From Streptomyces sp. NBC_00576 (GTDB taxonomy: Bacteria > Actinomycetota > Actinomycetes > Streptomycetales > Streptomycetaceae): DNA of 64,000 nucleotides. Under the pieces are notes generated by a model that saw only the letters and a program-made list of their open reading frames with translations, had not been told where the DNA came from and did not search any database. Numbering within the stretch: position 1 is the stretch's first letter; every line of letters starts with the position of its first letter. Below, piece after piece: positions 7,005 to 15,552 of this stretch. The stretch is taken from the NCBI RefSeq assembly GCF_036345175.1, contig NZ_CP107780.1, forward strand, positions 434,001-498,000. Reading direction: 5' to 3'. Position numbers and translations under genes: made by a program.

Positions 7005-9566
7005 TCACTTGTGGGCGGAGCCGAGGTGCCAGACGACGGCCCGGTCCAGCTTCACCGAGCCGTTCTCGGCGAAGACCTGCACTCCCTGGCCGGCGGGGTC
7101 GGGGAAGATCTGGTCGGTGATCGAGACCTCGCCGCTGCCGCCGAAGACTTCGACGGACGACCAGTCCACGAGGATCCGCAGCTTCACCTTGCCGTTCTCG
7201 GGCTTCAGGGGTGCGGTCTGGACGCCGGGGAAGGTGCTGTTGAAGTCGACGGCGCCGGAGTGGGTGCGGTCGACGTACAGCTCCTGGGTCGTGGTGTCGT
7301 AGCCGATGACGGTCTCCTGGCCGTTCGCGCCCGCGCGCACCTTCAGACCGAACCGGTCGGCGTCCTTGAGGGAGAAGGTCGCCTCGATGTCGAGTGCCTT
7401 GCCCTGGGCCGCGGGGCCGATCAGAGGCCGGGAGGTGTTCCTGACGGTGACGCCGGCCGCGGACGCCGGGTGTTGCCGCCGCAGCGACGCCACGCTGCTC
7501 ACGGGTCGGCTGGTCAACCGGATGCGACCGTCGACCGTGCGCAGGGCCATCTCCCGGGGGATGCTCTGTGCGCCGCGCCAGGGGGACGTGGGGATGGCGC
7601 CGCTGTAGTCCCAGTTGTTCATCCAGCCGATCATGTACCGCTTGCCGCCCGGCGCGTTCTCCCAGGAGACCGCGGCGTAGTAGTCCTTCCCGTAGTCGGC
7701 CCAGTCGGCGCGCTGCACGACGGACTTCGCGGCCGTGTCGGCGGCGGTGAACCGGTCGGCGAGGAGATGGCCCCAGCCGGCGGTGTTCATGTCGACGATC
7801 TGGATCTGCGCCTGCTTGCCGGCGTAGGGGCGCAGATCGAAGGAGGCCCAGTCCAGGGTCTCGCTGTTGGACCCGGTGGCGCTGCGGACCACCTTGCCGT
7901 CGACGACGAGGTTGACGGACGTCTCCTGGGAGACGGGCTGGGCCTGGGTGTCCGAGAGCATGATGTGGTCGACGTTGAGGTGGCCCCAGCCGCCGCTGTT
8001 GTCGTCGACGATCTTGATCTGCGCCTTCTTGCCGACGAGGTCCTTGACGTCCCAGGAGGCCCAGTTGAGTGCCTCACCGTCCTGTCCGGTGGTGCTGCGG
8101 ACCGCCTTGCCGTCGACGAGGAGTTCGACGGCGGTCGGGTTGTCGGAGCCGGCGGGGTGATTGCCGCCGCCGACCAGGAAGTTGACGTAGTCCCTGTCGA
8201 TGGTGAACTCGGGGGAGGTGAGGGTGCCGGTGGTGGCGTCGCCGTTCAGGTAGCTGTTGGCCAGGCCGCTGCCCAGGAAGCCGGAGACCTCCTGCTGGTT
8301 GGGGAGGGTGCCGGCGGCCGGCGCGGCGCCGAAGGCATCCCCGGTGGTCGTCCAGCCGCCGTACGTGCCGCCCTCGAAGTCGGCGAGGACCGTGCCCGCG
8401 GGCGGCGGGCCCTGCTCCATGACGGTGCCGTCGACGTGCGGGTGCCGACCTCCGCCCACCTTGAAGTTCAGGTACTTGCCGGCGACGGTGAAGGGGCGCG
8501 AGGTCAGGGTGCCGGTGGTGGCGTCGCCCCCGTGGAAGCTGTTGGCGAGGCCCTTGCCGTCGAACCCGTCGACCGTGCCCTGGCCCTCCACCGCCCCGGC
8601 TGCCGGCGCCGCGCCGAACGCGGTGCCCGTGGTGGTCCACGAACCGAAGTCGGCGCCCTCGAAGTCCTGTACGACCTGGCCGGTGGGCGGGGTGTAGGTG
8701 CCCTTGGCGTCGGCGGTGAACTTCTTGCCGTCGAAGTCGCCGACGAAGTACTGGGCAGCCGAACCACCGGCGATACCACCGGGGTTGATGTTGACGACCA
8801 GGACCCACTTGATCTTCTTCTTGTTCCCGTCGACCGCGAGGGGGAACAGGTCGGGGCACTCCCACACGCCGCCCGTCGCACCGGACGGCCCGAACTCGCT
8901 CTGCAGATTCCAGTCCTTGAGGTTCTTGGACGAGTAGAACCGCACCTTGTGCTCGGCGGACATCGACACCGTCATCAGCCAGCTCTTCGTCGGCGCGTAC
9001 CACTGGACCTTGGGGTCGCGGAAGTCCTTGGAACCGATGTCGATGACGGGATTACCCTGGTACTTGGTCCAGGTGCGCCCGCGGTCGGTGCTGTAGGCGA
9101 GCGACTGGGCCTGCTTGCCGCCGTCCTTGTAGGCGCTGGTGTAGATCGCCACCATGGCCGGGTTCTTCTTCGTACCGAACCCTGTGGTGTTGTCCCGGTC
9201 GACGACCGCGCTGCCGGAGAACACCATCTCGTTGTCGTCGTGCGAGAGGGCGAGCGGCAACTGCTTCCAGTGCACGAGGTCCCTGCTCACCGCATGCCCC
9301 CAGGACATGTCGCCCCAGGAATTGCCGTTCGGGTTGTACTGGTAGAAGAGGTGGTACTCGCCCTTGTAGTACACGAGACCGTTGGGGTCGTTCATCCAGT
9401 TCTTCTCCGGAGTGAAGTGGAACTGGGGCCGGTAGGCCTCGGAGTACGGCGGGGTGCCGGCGGCTGCGGCCTGGGGGGCGAGCGGGGCGGCGGACAGGGC
9501 GCAAACGCTGGCCACCGCCGCGATCATTCGTGTGCGGGCATGCCGGGATACACGTCCAGAGCTCAT
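7005..9566 (-). CDS. Secreted GH32 fructanase (levanase/inulinase-like)
   Basis: This 853-residue exported enzyme hydrolyses beta-fructosidic bonds in levan, inulin or sucrose outside the cell. The signal peptide covers about residues 1-36. The GH32 propeller carries the nucleophile Asp60 in MNDPNG, the stabiliser Asp184 in FRDP and the acid/base Glu236 in WECPD. From about residue 296 to 610 the propeller is interrupted by a galactose-binding-like beta domain that itself contains a second copy of the same domain (about 390-540). The propeller then resumes (YGKDYYAAVSWENAPGGKRY) and the GH32C sandwich ends the protein. The ATG at 9566 follows AGGAGA; an upstream frame extension to 9614 lacks such a site. 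Paired operators lie upstream. Confidence 0.92.
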   Translation of the reverse strand: MSSGRVSRHARTRMIAAVASVCALSAAPLAPQAAAAGTPPYSEAYRPQFHFTPEKNWMNDPNGLVYYKGEYHLFYQYNPNGNSWGDMSWGHAVSRDLVHWKQLPLALSHDDNEMVFSGSAVVDRDNTTGFGTKKNPAMVAIYTSAYKDGGKQAQSLAYSTDRGRTWTKYQGNPVIDIGSKDFRDPKVQWYAPTKSWLMTVSMSAEHKVRFYSSKNLKDWNLQSEFGPSGATGGVWECPDLFPLAVDGNKKKIKWVLVVNINPGGIAGGSAAQYFVGDFDGKKFTADAKGTYTPPTGQVVQDFEGADFGSWTTTGTAFGAAPAAGAVEGQGTVDGFDGKGLANSFHGGDATTGTLTSRPFTVAGKYLNFKVGGGRHPHVDGTVMEQGPPPAGTVLADFEGGTYGGWTTTGDAFGAAPAAGTLPNQQEVSGFLGSGLANSYLNGDATTGTLTSPEFTIDRDYVNFLVGGGNHPAGSDNPTAVELLVDGKAVRSTTGQDGEALNWASWDVKDLVGKKAQIKIVDDNSGGWGHLNVDHIMLSDTQAQPVSQETSVNLVVDGKVVRSATGSNSETLDWASFDLRPYAGKQAQIQIVDMNTAGWGHLLADRFTAADTAAKSVVQRADWADYGKDYYAAVSWENAPGGKRYMIGWMNNWDYSGAIPTSPWRGAQSIPREMALRTVDGRIRLTSRPVSSVASLRRQHPASAAGVTVRNTSRPLIGPAAQGKALDIEATFSLKDADRFGLKVRAGANGQETVIGYDTTTQELYVDRTHSGAVDFNSTFPGVQTAPLKPENGKVKLRILVDWSSVEVFGGSGEVSITDQIFPDPAGQGVQVFAENGSVKLDRAVVWHLGSAHK

Positions 9567-9676
9567 GGTGTCTCCTGTGCTGTGGCCGTCCACTGGGCGA
9601 AACCTGCGGCTCATGCGTGGACCGGCCGACGAGTGACACCCTGGCCGGCGTCATCGTCCATGACGCCCACCAGAGG

Positions 9677-9706
9677 TGTCAACGTTGACTTGTGTCATCG
9701 ATGACA
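9677..9706. promoter_or_regulatory. Paired LacI-type operators of the fructanase promoter
   Basis: Two palindromes, TGTCAACGTTGACT (9677-9690) and TGTCATCGATGACA (9693-9706), lie with centres 16 bp apart. The same pair geometry and near-identical sequence recur before frcB at 10978-11007. On the minus strand the first palindrome contains TTGACA, a good -35 box for the GH32 gene. A weaker inverted repeat lies at 9650-9664. The LacI protein encoded at 14168-15199 is the obvious candidate ligand. Confidence 0.75.
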
Positions 9707-9788
9707 TCGAGTGGCCCCGATGATGAGCGGAATCCGGTTGGTGCGTCAACGGTTCGGGTGGGATTGCCCGGCGCGGCTGCCCGAACCC

Positions 9789-10754
9789 TCAGACGCCACC
9801 GGCGTCCGTGAGCTGCGCCAACTGGTTCCGCCACGGCGGGTTGGGACCGGCGACCGAGCAGGTCAGGGCCGCGACCTGGGTGCCGAACCGGCAGGCTTCC
9901 GCGACCTCGTCGACGCCAAGGGCGGTCAGTCGTCCGCCGAGGAGTCCGAGGGCGCCGAGGTGGTGCAGCAGGCCGGCGGTGAAGGAGTCCCCCGCGCCGA
10001 CGGTGTCGACGACCCGCGTGGCCACCGCGGGCACCCGCAGCCGTTCGCCGTCGAGTGAGGCCAGTGCGCCGCCGGCGCCGAGCGTGATCACCACGAGCCG
10101 TACACCCGCGGCATGCCAGGTGTCGCACGCCTGCTCCGGCGGGGTGCCCGGCAGGAGGAGTTCCAGGTCGTCCTCGCTCAGGCGCAGGATGTCGGCGAGA
10201 GCGCACCAGTGCGCCAGCCTGGCGCGGTAGGCCTCGGGGCGCACCAGCAGCGGCCGGACGTTGGGATCGATGCTGATGGTGGCCCGCTCGGCCGCCGTCT
10301 GCAGGAACTCCTCCACCACCGCTCCGCCGGGCTCGCGGACCAGTGCGAGCGATCCGGTGTGGACACACGCCGTTCCGGACAGATCCGCTCTTGCCAGTTC
10401 CGCCGAAGTCCACTGCCAGTCGGCCGTGTTCTGCGCGTGGAACGAGAACGCGGCCTGCCCGCCCGCATCCAGCTCGGCCACGGCCAGCGTGCTGGGCTCG
10501 GCGGCGGCGACCGCGTACGACAGGTCGACGCCGGACGCCTCCAGGTGGGCCCGGAACAGGCGGCCGAACACGTCGCCGGACAGACGGGCGAGGAAGCGGG
10601 CCGGCGTACCGAGCCGGGCCAGGGCCACCGCCGTGTTCGCGGGTCCGCCGCCCGGCAGCACCCGCAGGGCGAGTTCGTTCGAGGCGCTTGCCGCCGGTTC
10701 GGTGAAGGCGTCCGCGACGCACTCTCCCAGCACGGTGATCTGACGCGGGCTCAT
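9789..10754 (-). CDS. PfkB-family fructokinase
   Basis: This 321-residue cytoplasmic kinase is of the PfkB/ribokinase family. It has the N-terminal signature with a di-Gly hinge (LPGGGPANTAVALARLG) and the C-terminal signature DTVGAGDSF, with catalytic base Asp256. It most likely phosphorylates fructose taken up by the neighbouring transporter to fructose-6-phosphate (or 1-phosphate). The ATG at 10754 follows GGGAG. It lies on the same strand as the fructanase 220 bases downstream, and is divergent from the transporter with which it shares the 316-base operator region. The final residues (NPPWRNQLAQL) match the fructokinase-type C-terminus. Confidence 0.9.
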   Translation of the reverse strand: MSPRQITVLGECVADAFTEPAASASNELALRVLPGGGPANTAVALARLGTPARFLARLSGDVFGRLFRAHLEASGVDLSYAVAAAEPSTLAVAELDAGGQAAFSFHAQNTADWQWTSAELARADLSGTACVHTGSLALVREPGGAVVEEFLQTAAERATISIDPNVRPLLVRPEAYRARLAHWCALADILRLSEDDLELLLPGTPPEQACDTWHAAGVRLVVITLGAGGALASLDGERLRVPAVATRVVDTVGAGDSFTAGLLHHLGALGLLGGRLTALGVDEVAEACRFGTQVAALTCSVAGPNPPWRNQLAQLTDAGGV

Positions 10755-10780
10755 GGGCTGCTCCCTCTCGAAAGGGCTCT

Positions 10781-10810
10781 GACGGGCTCGGACGGGCTTG
10801 GACGGGCTGG
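10781..10810. repeat. Three 10-bp tandem repeats in fructokinase leader
   Basis: Three adjacent copies of GACGGGCTNG occupy 10781-10810, in the presumed 5' leader of the fructokinase gene, about 27 bases before its start codon. A function in translation control is possible but not supported by any visible pairing. Confidence 0.6.
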
Positions 10811-10934
10811 GAAGAACTCGGATGGCTCGGAAAGCTTGGAAAGACCGGGCAAACAGGCGGCGGCGACACCGCCGCTGACCGGCTGCTCAGCAACGACGGC
10901 TGGGACGTTGCCGATTTGTGACAAGTGGAAGGCA

Positions 10935-11007
10935 TTGACGTTGCCGGGATCCGGAGTCCATCATCCTGGCCAGGCAGTGTCAACGATGACATAAGTCAAC
11001 GATGACA
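10935..11007 (+). promoter_or_regulatory. Divergent promoter region and paired operators of frcB/fructokinase
   Basis: Operators TGTCAACGATGACA (10978-10991) and AGTCAACGATGACA (10994-11007) have centres 16 bp apart, as before the fructanase. For frcB a candidate -35 TTGACG (10935-10940) with CATCAT (10959-10964, 18-bp spacer) would place the operators just after the transcription start. On the minus strand TTGACA inside the first operator with TGGACT 17 bp on could serve the fructokinase. The rest of the 316-base gap between the two genes shows only the 10-bp repeats and no gene. Confidence 0.65.
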
Positions 11008-11069
11008 CCCCGGGCGGCATGCTCTGATCCCAAACCCCCGTGCCGCCCGCTATCCCACAGGAGTCGATC

Positions 11070-12086
11070 ATGTCTCGCACCACTCGCCCGTCCTCGTCCC
11101 TCCTCCGAGCCGCCGCGGTCACGGGCGTCGCGGCACTCACCCTGACGGCCTGCGGGTCCGGCTCCGGTTCGGGGTCGTCGGGCTCCGGCTCGGGCGAGGT
11201 CAAGGTCGGTCTGATCACCAAGACCGACACCAACCCGTTCTTCGTGAAGATGAAGGAGGGCGCGGAGAAGGCCGCCAAGGAGAACGGTGCCCAACTGTCC
11301 ACCGCGGCGGGCAAGTTCGACGGGGACAACGCCGGTCAGGTCACCGCCATCGAGAACATGGTCGCCGCTGGTGTGAAGGGCATCCTGATCACCCCGAGCG
11401 ACTCCAAGGCCATCGTGCCCGCGATCGAGAAGGCCCGCGCCAAGGGTGTTCTGGTCATCGCCCTGGACACCCCGACCGAGCCGGAGAGCGCGGTCGACGC
11501 GCTGTTCGCCACCGACAACCTCAAGGCCGGTGAGCTGATCGGCGAGTACGCCAAGGCCGCGATGAAGGGCAAGACGGCGAAGATAGCCGCCCTCGACCTC
11601 GCGCCGGGCGTCTCCGTCGGCATCCAGCGGCACAACGGTTTCCTGAAGGGCTTCGGCGCCGCCGAAAAGGACGTCGTGTGTGCCCAGGACACCGGTGGTG
11701 ACCAGGCCAAGGGCCAGACGGCGATGGAGAACTGTCTCCAGAAGGAGCCCGACATCAACGTCGTCTACACCATCAACGAGCCGGCGGCCCTCGGCGCGTA
11801 CACCGCGCTGAAGGCCAAGGGCCGCGAGAAGGACGTCCTCATCGTCTCCGTCGACGGCGGCTGCACCGGCACCCAGGCCGTCAAGGACGGCAAGATCGCC
11901 GCGACGTCACAGCAGTACCCGCTGAAGATGGCCGCCGAGGGCGTCAAGGCCGTCGTCACGTACGCCAAGGACGACAAGAAGGCGTCCGGTTACACCGACA
12001 CCGGCGTCACGCTGATCACCGACAAGGCGCAGGACGGGGTCACGTCGAAGGACACCGCCTACGGCCTGGAGAACTGCTGGGGCTGA
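11070..12086 (+). CDS. frcB: Fructose/ribose-type ABC substrate-binding lipoprotein
   Basis: This 338-residue lipoprotein is a type-1 periplasmic-binding-protein-fold receptor of the CUT2 monosaccharide importers. The lipobox LTAC places the lipidated Cys at residue 28, followed by a Gly/Ser linker. The mature part begins VGLITKTDTNPFFVKMKEG, the usual RbsB/FrcB opening. The start at 11070 has AGGAG 7 bases upstream; an upstream frame extension to 11040 has none. Its place between a fructokinase and a permease/ATPase pair, under operators shared with a fructanase, argues for fructose as ligand, though ribose-like sugars cannot be excluded from sequence. Confidence 0.88.
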   Translation: MSRTTRPSSSLLRAAAVTGVAALTLTACGSGSGSGSSGSGSGEVKVGLITKTDTNPFFVKMKEGAEKAAKENGAQLSTAAGKFDGDNAGQVTAIENMVAAGVKGILITPSDSKAIVPAIEKARAKGVLVIALDTPTEPESAVDALFATDNLKAGELIGEYAKAAMKGKTAKIAALDLAPGVSVGIQRHNGFLKGFGAAEKDVVCAQDTGGDQAKGQTAMENCLQKEPDINVVYTINEPAALGAYTALKAKGREKDVLIVSVDGGCTGTQAVKDGKIAATSQQYPLKMAAEGVKAVVTYAKDDKKASGYTDTGVTLITDKAQDGVTSKDTAYGLENCWG

Positions 12087-12127
12087 GCCGCCCCCAGGTC
12101 CGTACGACACCGCCACTCCCCTCAGCG

Positions 12128-12163
12128 GGGCGGTCGTCCCGCCCCGACCAGGGACGACCGCCC
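12128..12163 (+). terminator. Intercistronic hairpin between frcB and frcC
   Basis: A perfect 13-bp inverted repeat (12128-12140 with 12151-12163) with a 10-base loop is followed by TTCTTGT. It sits between the binding-protein gene and the permease gene on the same strand. It probably works as a partial terminator or mRNA-stabilising element that lets the binding protein be made in excess over the membrane parts. Confidence 0.8.
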
Positions 12164-12262
12164 TTCTTGTCCCGGCGGCGAGGCCGCTGCCCCGTCCTCC
12201 GACGGCGGGGCCACAGCTCTCGTTCTCCGACCAGGACATCTGTCTTCCGACAAGGACTTCGC

Positions 12263-13258
12263 ATGACAGCCACGACAACGCCGTACTCGGAGCTCAAAGC
12301 ACCGACAACGGCCCGCAGACTGCTCACGGCGCCGACCACCGGACCCCTGGCCGCCCTCCTCCTGGCCTGCGCCTTCTTCTCCTTCTCGACCGACCAGTTC
12401 CTCACCGGCGGGAACTTCTCGCTGATCGTGCAGCAGGTCATGGTCGTGGGCACCCTCGCCATCGGCCAGACCCTGATCATCCTCACGGCGGGCATCGACC
12501 TGTCGTGCGGGGCGGTGATGGCGTTCGGCAGCATCGTGATCGCCAAGATGGCGGCCGAGGGCTCCGTCCCCCCGCTTGTCGCGATCACGCTGGGCCTGGT
12601 GGTCTGCGGCGGCTTCGGGCTGCTCAACGGGCTGTTGGTGCAGAAGATCCCGCTGCCGCCGTTCATCGTGACCCTCGGCATGCTCAACGTGGCGTTCGCG
12701 CTGACCCACATCTACTCCGAAGAGCAGACGGTCACCAACCTGCCCGGTTCGCTGACCGCCCTCGGGGAGACCTTCCCGCTGGGCCACACGGACATCACCT
12801 ACGGCTCCCTGGTCACCATCGCCCTGTTCCTCCTCCTCGCCTACGCGCTCAGCAGCACCGGCTGGGGCCGACACGTGTACGCCCTGGGCAACAGCGCCGA
12901 GGCCGCCCGGCTCAACGGCATCCGTACCTCCCGCCTCACCATCGGCATCTACACCGTGGCCGGCCTGCTGTACGGCATCGCCGCCCTGCTGCTCATCTCG
13001 CGCACCGGAGTCGGCGATCCGCAGGCCGGGCAGACCGACAACCTCGACAGCATCACCGCCGTGGTCCTCGGCGGCACGAGCCTCTTCGGTGGCCGTGGCT
13101 CGGTCCTGGGCACCTTCATCGGTGTCCTCATCGTCGGCGTGTTCCGCAACGGCCTCCAGCTGATGGGCGTCGCCTCCATCTACCAGACCCTGATCACCGG
13201 CGTCCTGGTGATCCTCGCGGTGACCGTCGACCAGCTCTCCCGGAAGAAGGCCCGATGA
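12263..13258 (+). CDS. frcC: Fructose/ribose-type ABC permease
   Basis: This 331-residue permease of the BPD_transp_2 (RbsC/FrcC) family has about eight to ten membrane segments. Typical family sequence includes TAGIDLSCGAVMAFG after the third helix and GRHVYALGNSAEAARLNGI in the cytoplasmic loop, then VVLGGTSLFGGRGSVLGT near the end. The ATG at 12263 follows AAGGA, and the frame upstream of it reads Arg-rich sequence through the intercistronic hairpin. The stop overlaps the ATPase start (ATGA). As a homodimer it would form the import channel for the sugar bound by the preceding lipoprotein. Confidence 0.9.
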   Translation: MTATTTPYSELKAPTTARRLLTAPTTGPLAALLLACAFFSFSTDQFLTGGNFSLIVQQVMVVGTLAIGQTLIILTAGIDLSCGAVMAFGSIVIAKMAAEGSVPPLVAITLGLVVCGGFGLLNGLLVQKIPLPPFIVTLGMLNVAFALTHIYSEEQTVTNLPGSLTALGETFPLGHTDITYGSLVTIALFLLLAYALSSTGWGRHVYALGNSAEAARLNGIRTSRLTIGIYTVAGLLYGIAALLLISRTGVGDPQAGQTDNLDSITAVVLGGTSLFGGRGSVLGTFIGVLIVGVFRNGLQLMGVASIYQTLITGVLVILAVTVDQLSRKKAR

Positions 13259-14091
13259 CCGCCACCTCCTCCCCCACGCCCGTGCTGCAGGCCCGCGGTC
13301 TGGTCAAGCGGTACGGCCAGGTCACCGCCATCGACGGCGCCGACTTCGACCTGCTGCCCGGCGAGGTCCTCGCCGTCATCGGCGACAACGGCGCCGGCAA
13401 GACCAGCCTCATCAAGGCCCTCACCGGCGCGGTGACTCCGGACGCGGGCGAGATACGTCTCAACGGCGAACCCATCGCCTTCTCCGGTCCCCAGAGCGCA
13501 CGCGCCCACGGCATCGAGACGGTGTATCAGGACCTCGCCGTGGCCGCCTCGATGGACATCGCCTCGAACATGTTCCTCGGGCGGGAGCTGCGCCGCTCCG
13601 GCGTCCTCGGCAGCGTCTTCCGCATGCTCGACAAGAAGCGCATGCGTCAGGAGGCGGCCGAGCACATGGCCGACCTGAAGATCGGCCTGCGTTCGCTGAC
13701 GCAGTCGGTGGAGACACTGTCCGGCGGGCAGCGGCAGGCCGTCGCGGTCGCCCGTTCCGTCGCCTGGGCCAGCAGCGTCGTCGTCATGGACGAACCCACC
13801 GCCGCCCTCGGCGTCAAGGAGTCCGGCCAGGTTCTCGACCTGATCCGCCGGGTCCGGGACAAGGGCATGCCGGTCGTTCTGATCAGCCACAACATGCCGC
13901 ACGTCTTCGAGATCGCCGACCGGATCCATGTGCACCGCCTCGGCCGGCGCGCCGCCGTGATCAAGCCCTCCGACTACTCCATGGCCGAGGTCGTCGCCAT
14001 CATGACCGGTGCGCTCAGCATCGACGAGGCCGGAGATACTGTCGTAGCGGATTCGGAGGCCGCGAAGGCCGCCGGAGTCCAGGCCACCTGA
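13255..14091 (+). CDS. frcA: Fructose-type ABC ATPase with single nucleotide-binding domain
   Basis: This 278-residue ATPase energises the preceding permease. Walker A GDNGAGKT is at residues 43-50, the ABC signature LSGGQRQ and Walker B VVMDEPTAAL follow in order, and the H-loop lies in VVLISHNMPHVFEIAD. Most CUT2 ATPases (RbsA, XylG type) have about 500 residues with two fused ABC domains. This one has only one domain, like FrcA of rhizobial fructose transporters. It overlaps the permease by four bases. The C-terminal tail after ALSIDEAGD is short and unstructured. Confidence 0.9.
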   Translation: MTATSSPTPVLQARGLVKRYGQVTAIDGADFDLLPGEVLAVIGDNGAGKTSLIKALTGAVTPDAGEIRLNGEPIAFSGPQSARAHGIETVYQDLAVAASMDIASNMFLGRELRRSGVLGSVFRMLDKKRMRQEAAEHMADLKIGLRSLTQSVETLSGGQRQAVAVARSVAWASSVVVMDEPTAALGVKESGQVLDLIRRVRDKGMPVVLISHNMPHVFEIADRIHVHRLGRRAAVIKPSDYSMAEVVAIMTGALSIDEAGDTVVADSEAAKAAGVQAT

Positions 14092-14103
14092 CAGCTCAAC
14101 ACC

Positions 14104-14146
14104 GCTCTCGCAGTTCCCGGCCGAGGCCGCGGCCGGAACCGAGAGC
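14104..14146 (+). terminator. Hairpin between frcA and the LacI gene
   Basis: An outer 7-bp stem (GCTCTCG with CGAGAGC) encloses a longer imperfect inner stem (GTTCCCGGCC with GGCCGGAAC), with a few unpaired bases between. It lies just after the ATPase stop and before the regulator, so it may reduce read-through from the transporter operon into the LacI gene. Confidence 0.55.
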
Positions 14147-14167
14147 CCTCAGGAGACGGTTTCCTCC

Positions 14168-15199
14168 ATGGCAGCGAACCGCCGCCCCACCCTTGCCGAC
14201 GTCGCCCGCGAAGTCGGCGTCAGCGCCAAGACGGTCTCCCGAGTCCTCAACGAGGACGGACCGGCCTCCGCGCAGACCAGGGAACAGGTACTCGCCGCAG
14301 TGGCCAAGCTCGGCTTCCAGCCGAACCTCATGGCCCGCAACATCCGCGTCGGCGGCCCGGACACCACCATCGGCCTGGTCATTCCCGACCTCGGCAACCC
14401 CTTCTTCGGAGCTGTGGCCCGTGCCATCGAGGACACCGTCCGCGAACGCGGGCTGACCCTCCTCATGGGCTCCTCCGCGGACGCCCCCGAGCGAGAACGC
14501 GCCCTGACGGACAAGTTCCTCGCCCGCCGCGTCAGCATCCTGATCGTCGTTCCGTCCGTCGGCGCCGACCACTCCCACCTCAAGTCCCACCGTACGGCGG
14601 GACTGCCCGTGATCTTCCTCGACCGCCCCGGAGTCGGCCTCGCCACGGACAGCATCGTCAGCTCCAACCGGGCCGGAGCCCACGACGGCGTCGCCCACCT
14701 CGTCGCCCACGGGCACCGGCGCATCGGCTTCGTCGGTGACCTGCCCCCGAAGCTGTACACCCGCCGTGAACGCCTGGCCGGCTACCGCTCCGCGCTGCAG
14801 GAAGCCGATATCCCCTTCGACCGCGCGCTCGTCACCAACGCCCACGACCAACAGGGCGCCGAGGCCGCGACCGCCCAGCTCCTCGATCTGGCCGATCCCC
14901 CGACCGCCCTGTTCGCCGGCAACAACATCATGGCGCTGGGGACAGTGGCCGAACTGGCCCGCAGCAAGCGCAAGGACGTCGCCCTCGTCGCCTTCGACGA
15001 GGTGGCACTCGCCGAGGCCCTCGAACCGGCCCTGACCGTCGTCGCCCAGGACGCGGAAGAACTCGGCAGAACGGCGGCGACCACCGCGCTGGCCCGCCTG
15101 GACGGGGACCGCTCCCGAGCCCGCACCATCATCGTCCCCACCCACCTGATCACCCGAGGCTCGGGCGAACTCCCTGCCCCCGCACTGCAGGAGGCGTGA
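14168..15199 (+). CDS. LacI-family repressor of the fructan locus
   Basis: This 343-residue regulator has an N-terminal LacI helix-turn-helix (TLADVAREVGVSAKTVSRVLN, about residues 7-27), a hinge helix (NLMARNIRVGG) and a two-lobed sugar-binding domain similar to type-1 binding proteins (TTIGLVIPDLGNPFF). It follows the transporter on the same strand. The paired operators before the fructanase and frcB are the natural targets. The likely effector is fructose or a phosphorylated fructose, by inference. The ATG at 14168 has GGAG about 12 bases upstream, a rather long spacing. Confidence 0.9.
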   Translation: MAANRRPTLADVAREVGVSAKTVSRVLNEDGPASAQTREQVLAAVAKLGFQPNLMARNIRVGGPDTTIGLVIPDLGNPFFGAVARAIEDTVRERGLTLLMGSSADAPERERALTDKFLARRVSILIVVPSVGADHSHLKSHRTAGLPVIFLDRPGVGLATDSIVSSNRAGAHDGVAHLVAHGHRRIGFVGDLPPKLYTRRERLAGYRSALQEADIPFDRALVTNAHDQQGAEAATAQLLDLADPPTALFAGNNIMALGTVAELARSKRKDVALVAFDEVALAEALEPALTVVAQDAEELGRTAATTALARLDGDRSRARTIIVPTHLITRGSGELPAPALQEA

Positions 15200-15371
15200 A
15201 TCGTTTCGAGGCTGCGCGGTGAGTTCGTTCCCGGACCACCGACGGCACGTCCGTATCAAAGCCTTGCCTCCGGCAATCCGGAGGGCGCAGGTTCATCGGC
15301 CGCGCAGCCGCGCGCTGATGGTCCTTCCCGTCTGCTGGACGACGTCCACAAGCCGGTCCGGGCTGTGCGCG

Positions 15372-15526
15372 GGGGTGGGCAAGGCCGTGTTGGCCGTGCA
15401 CTGGGTCGCCGGGCTCAACGGGCCTTTCCCGACGGGCAGTTGTATGTGAATCTGCACGGGTTCGACCCTGGCGGATCGGCGGTGGGCCCGGCGGAGGCGG
15501 TACGGGGGTTCCTGGACGCCTTCGGG
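15372..15526 (+). pseudogene. AfsR/SARP-type regulator fragment (NB-ARC piece)
   Basis: A short piece matches the NB-ARC domain of AfsR/SARP-type ATPase regulators. The P-loop end GVGKAVLAVHWV is read at 15372-15407, and after a frameshift FPDGQLYVNLHGFDPGG is read at about 15422-15472 with AEAVRGFLDAFG behind it. The P-loop Thr is lost (GVGKA), the frame is broken, and nothing of the rest of this large protein remains. It joins directly to a rhamnosidase fragment, so this is relic DNA. Confidence 0.75.
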
Positions 15527-15552
15527 TGCTCGACCCGGCGGCGCCACCGGAG

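Noticed and set aside
6873..9704. Plus-strand open frame of more than 900 codons opposite the fructanase
   Set aside because: Low-complexity Val/Gly/Asp-rich text and no ribosome site; the minus strand carries a full GH32 enzyme.
15219..15449. Small plus-strand frame as an intact gene
   Set aside because: Its only recognisable part is the frameshifted P-loop piece of an AfsR-type regulator, so it was treated as a pseudogene fragment.
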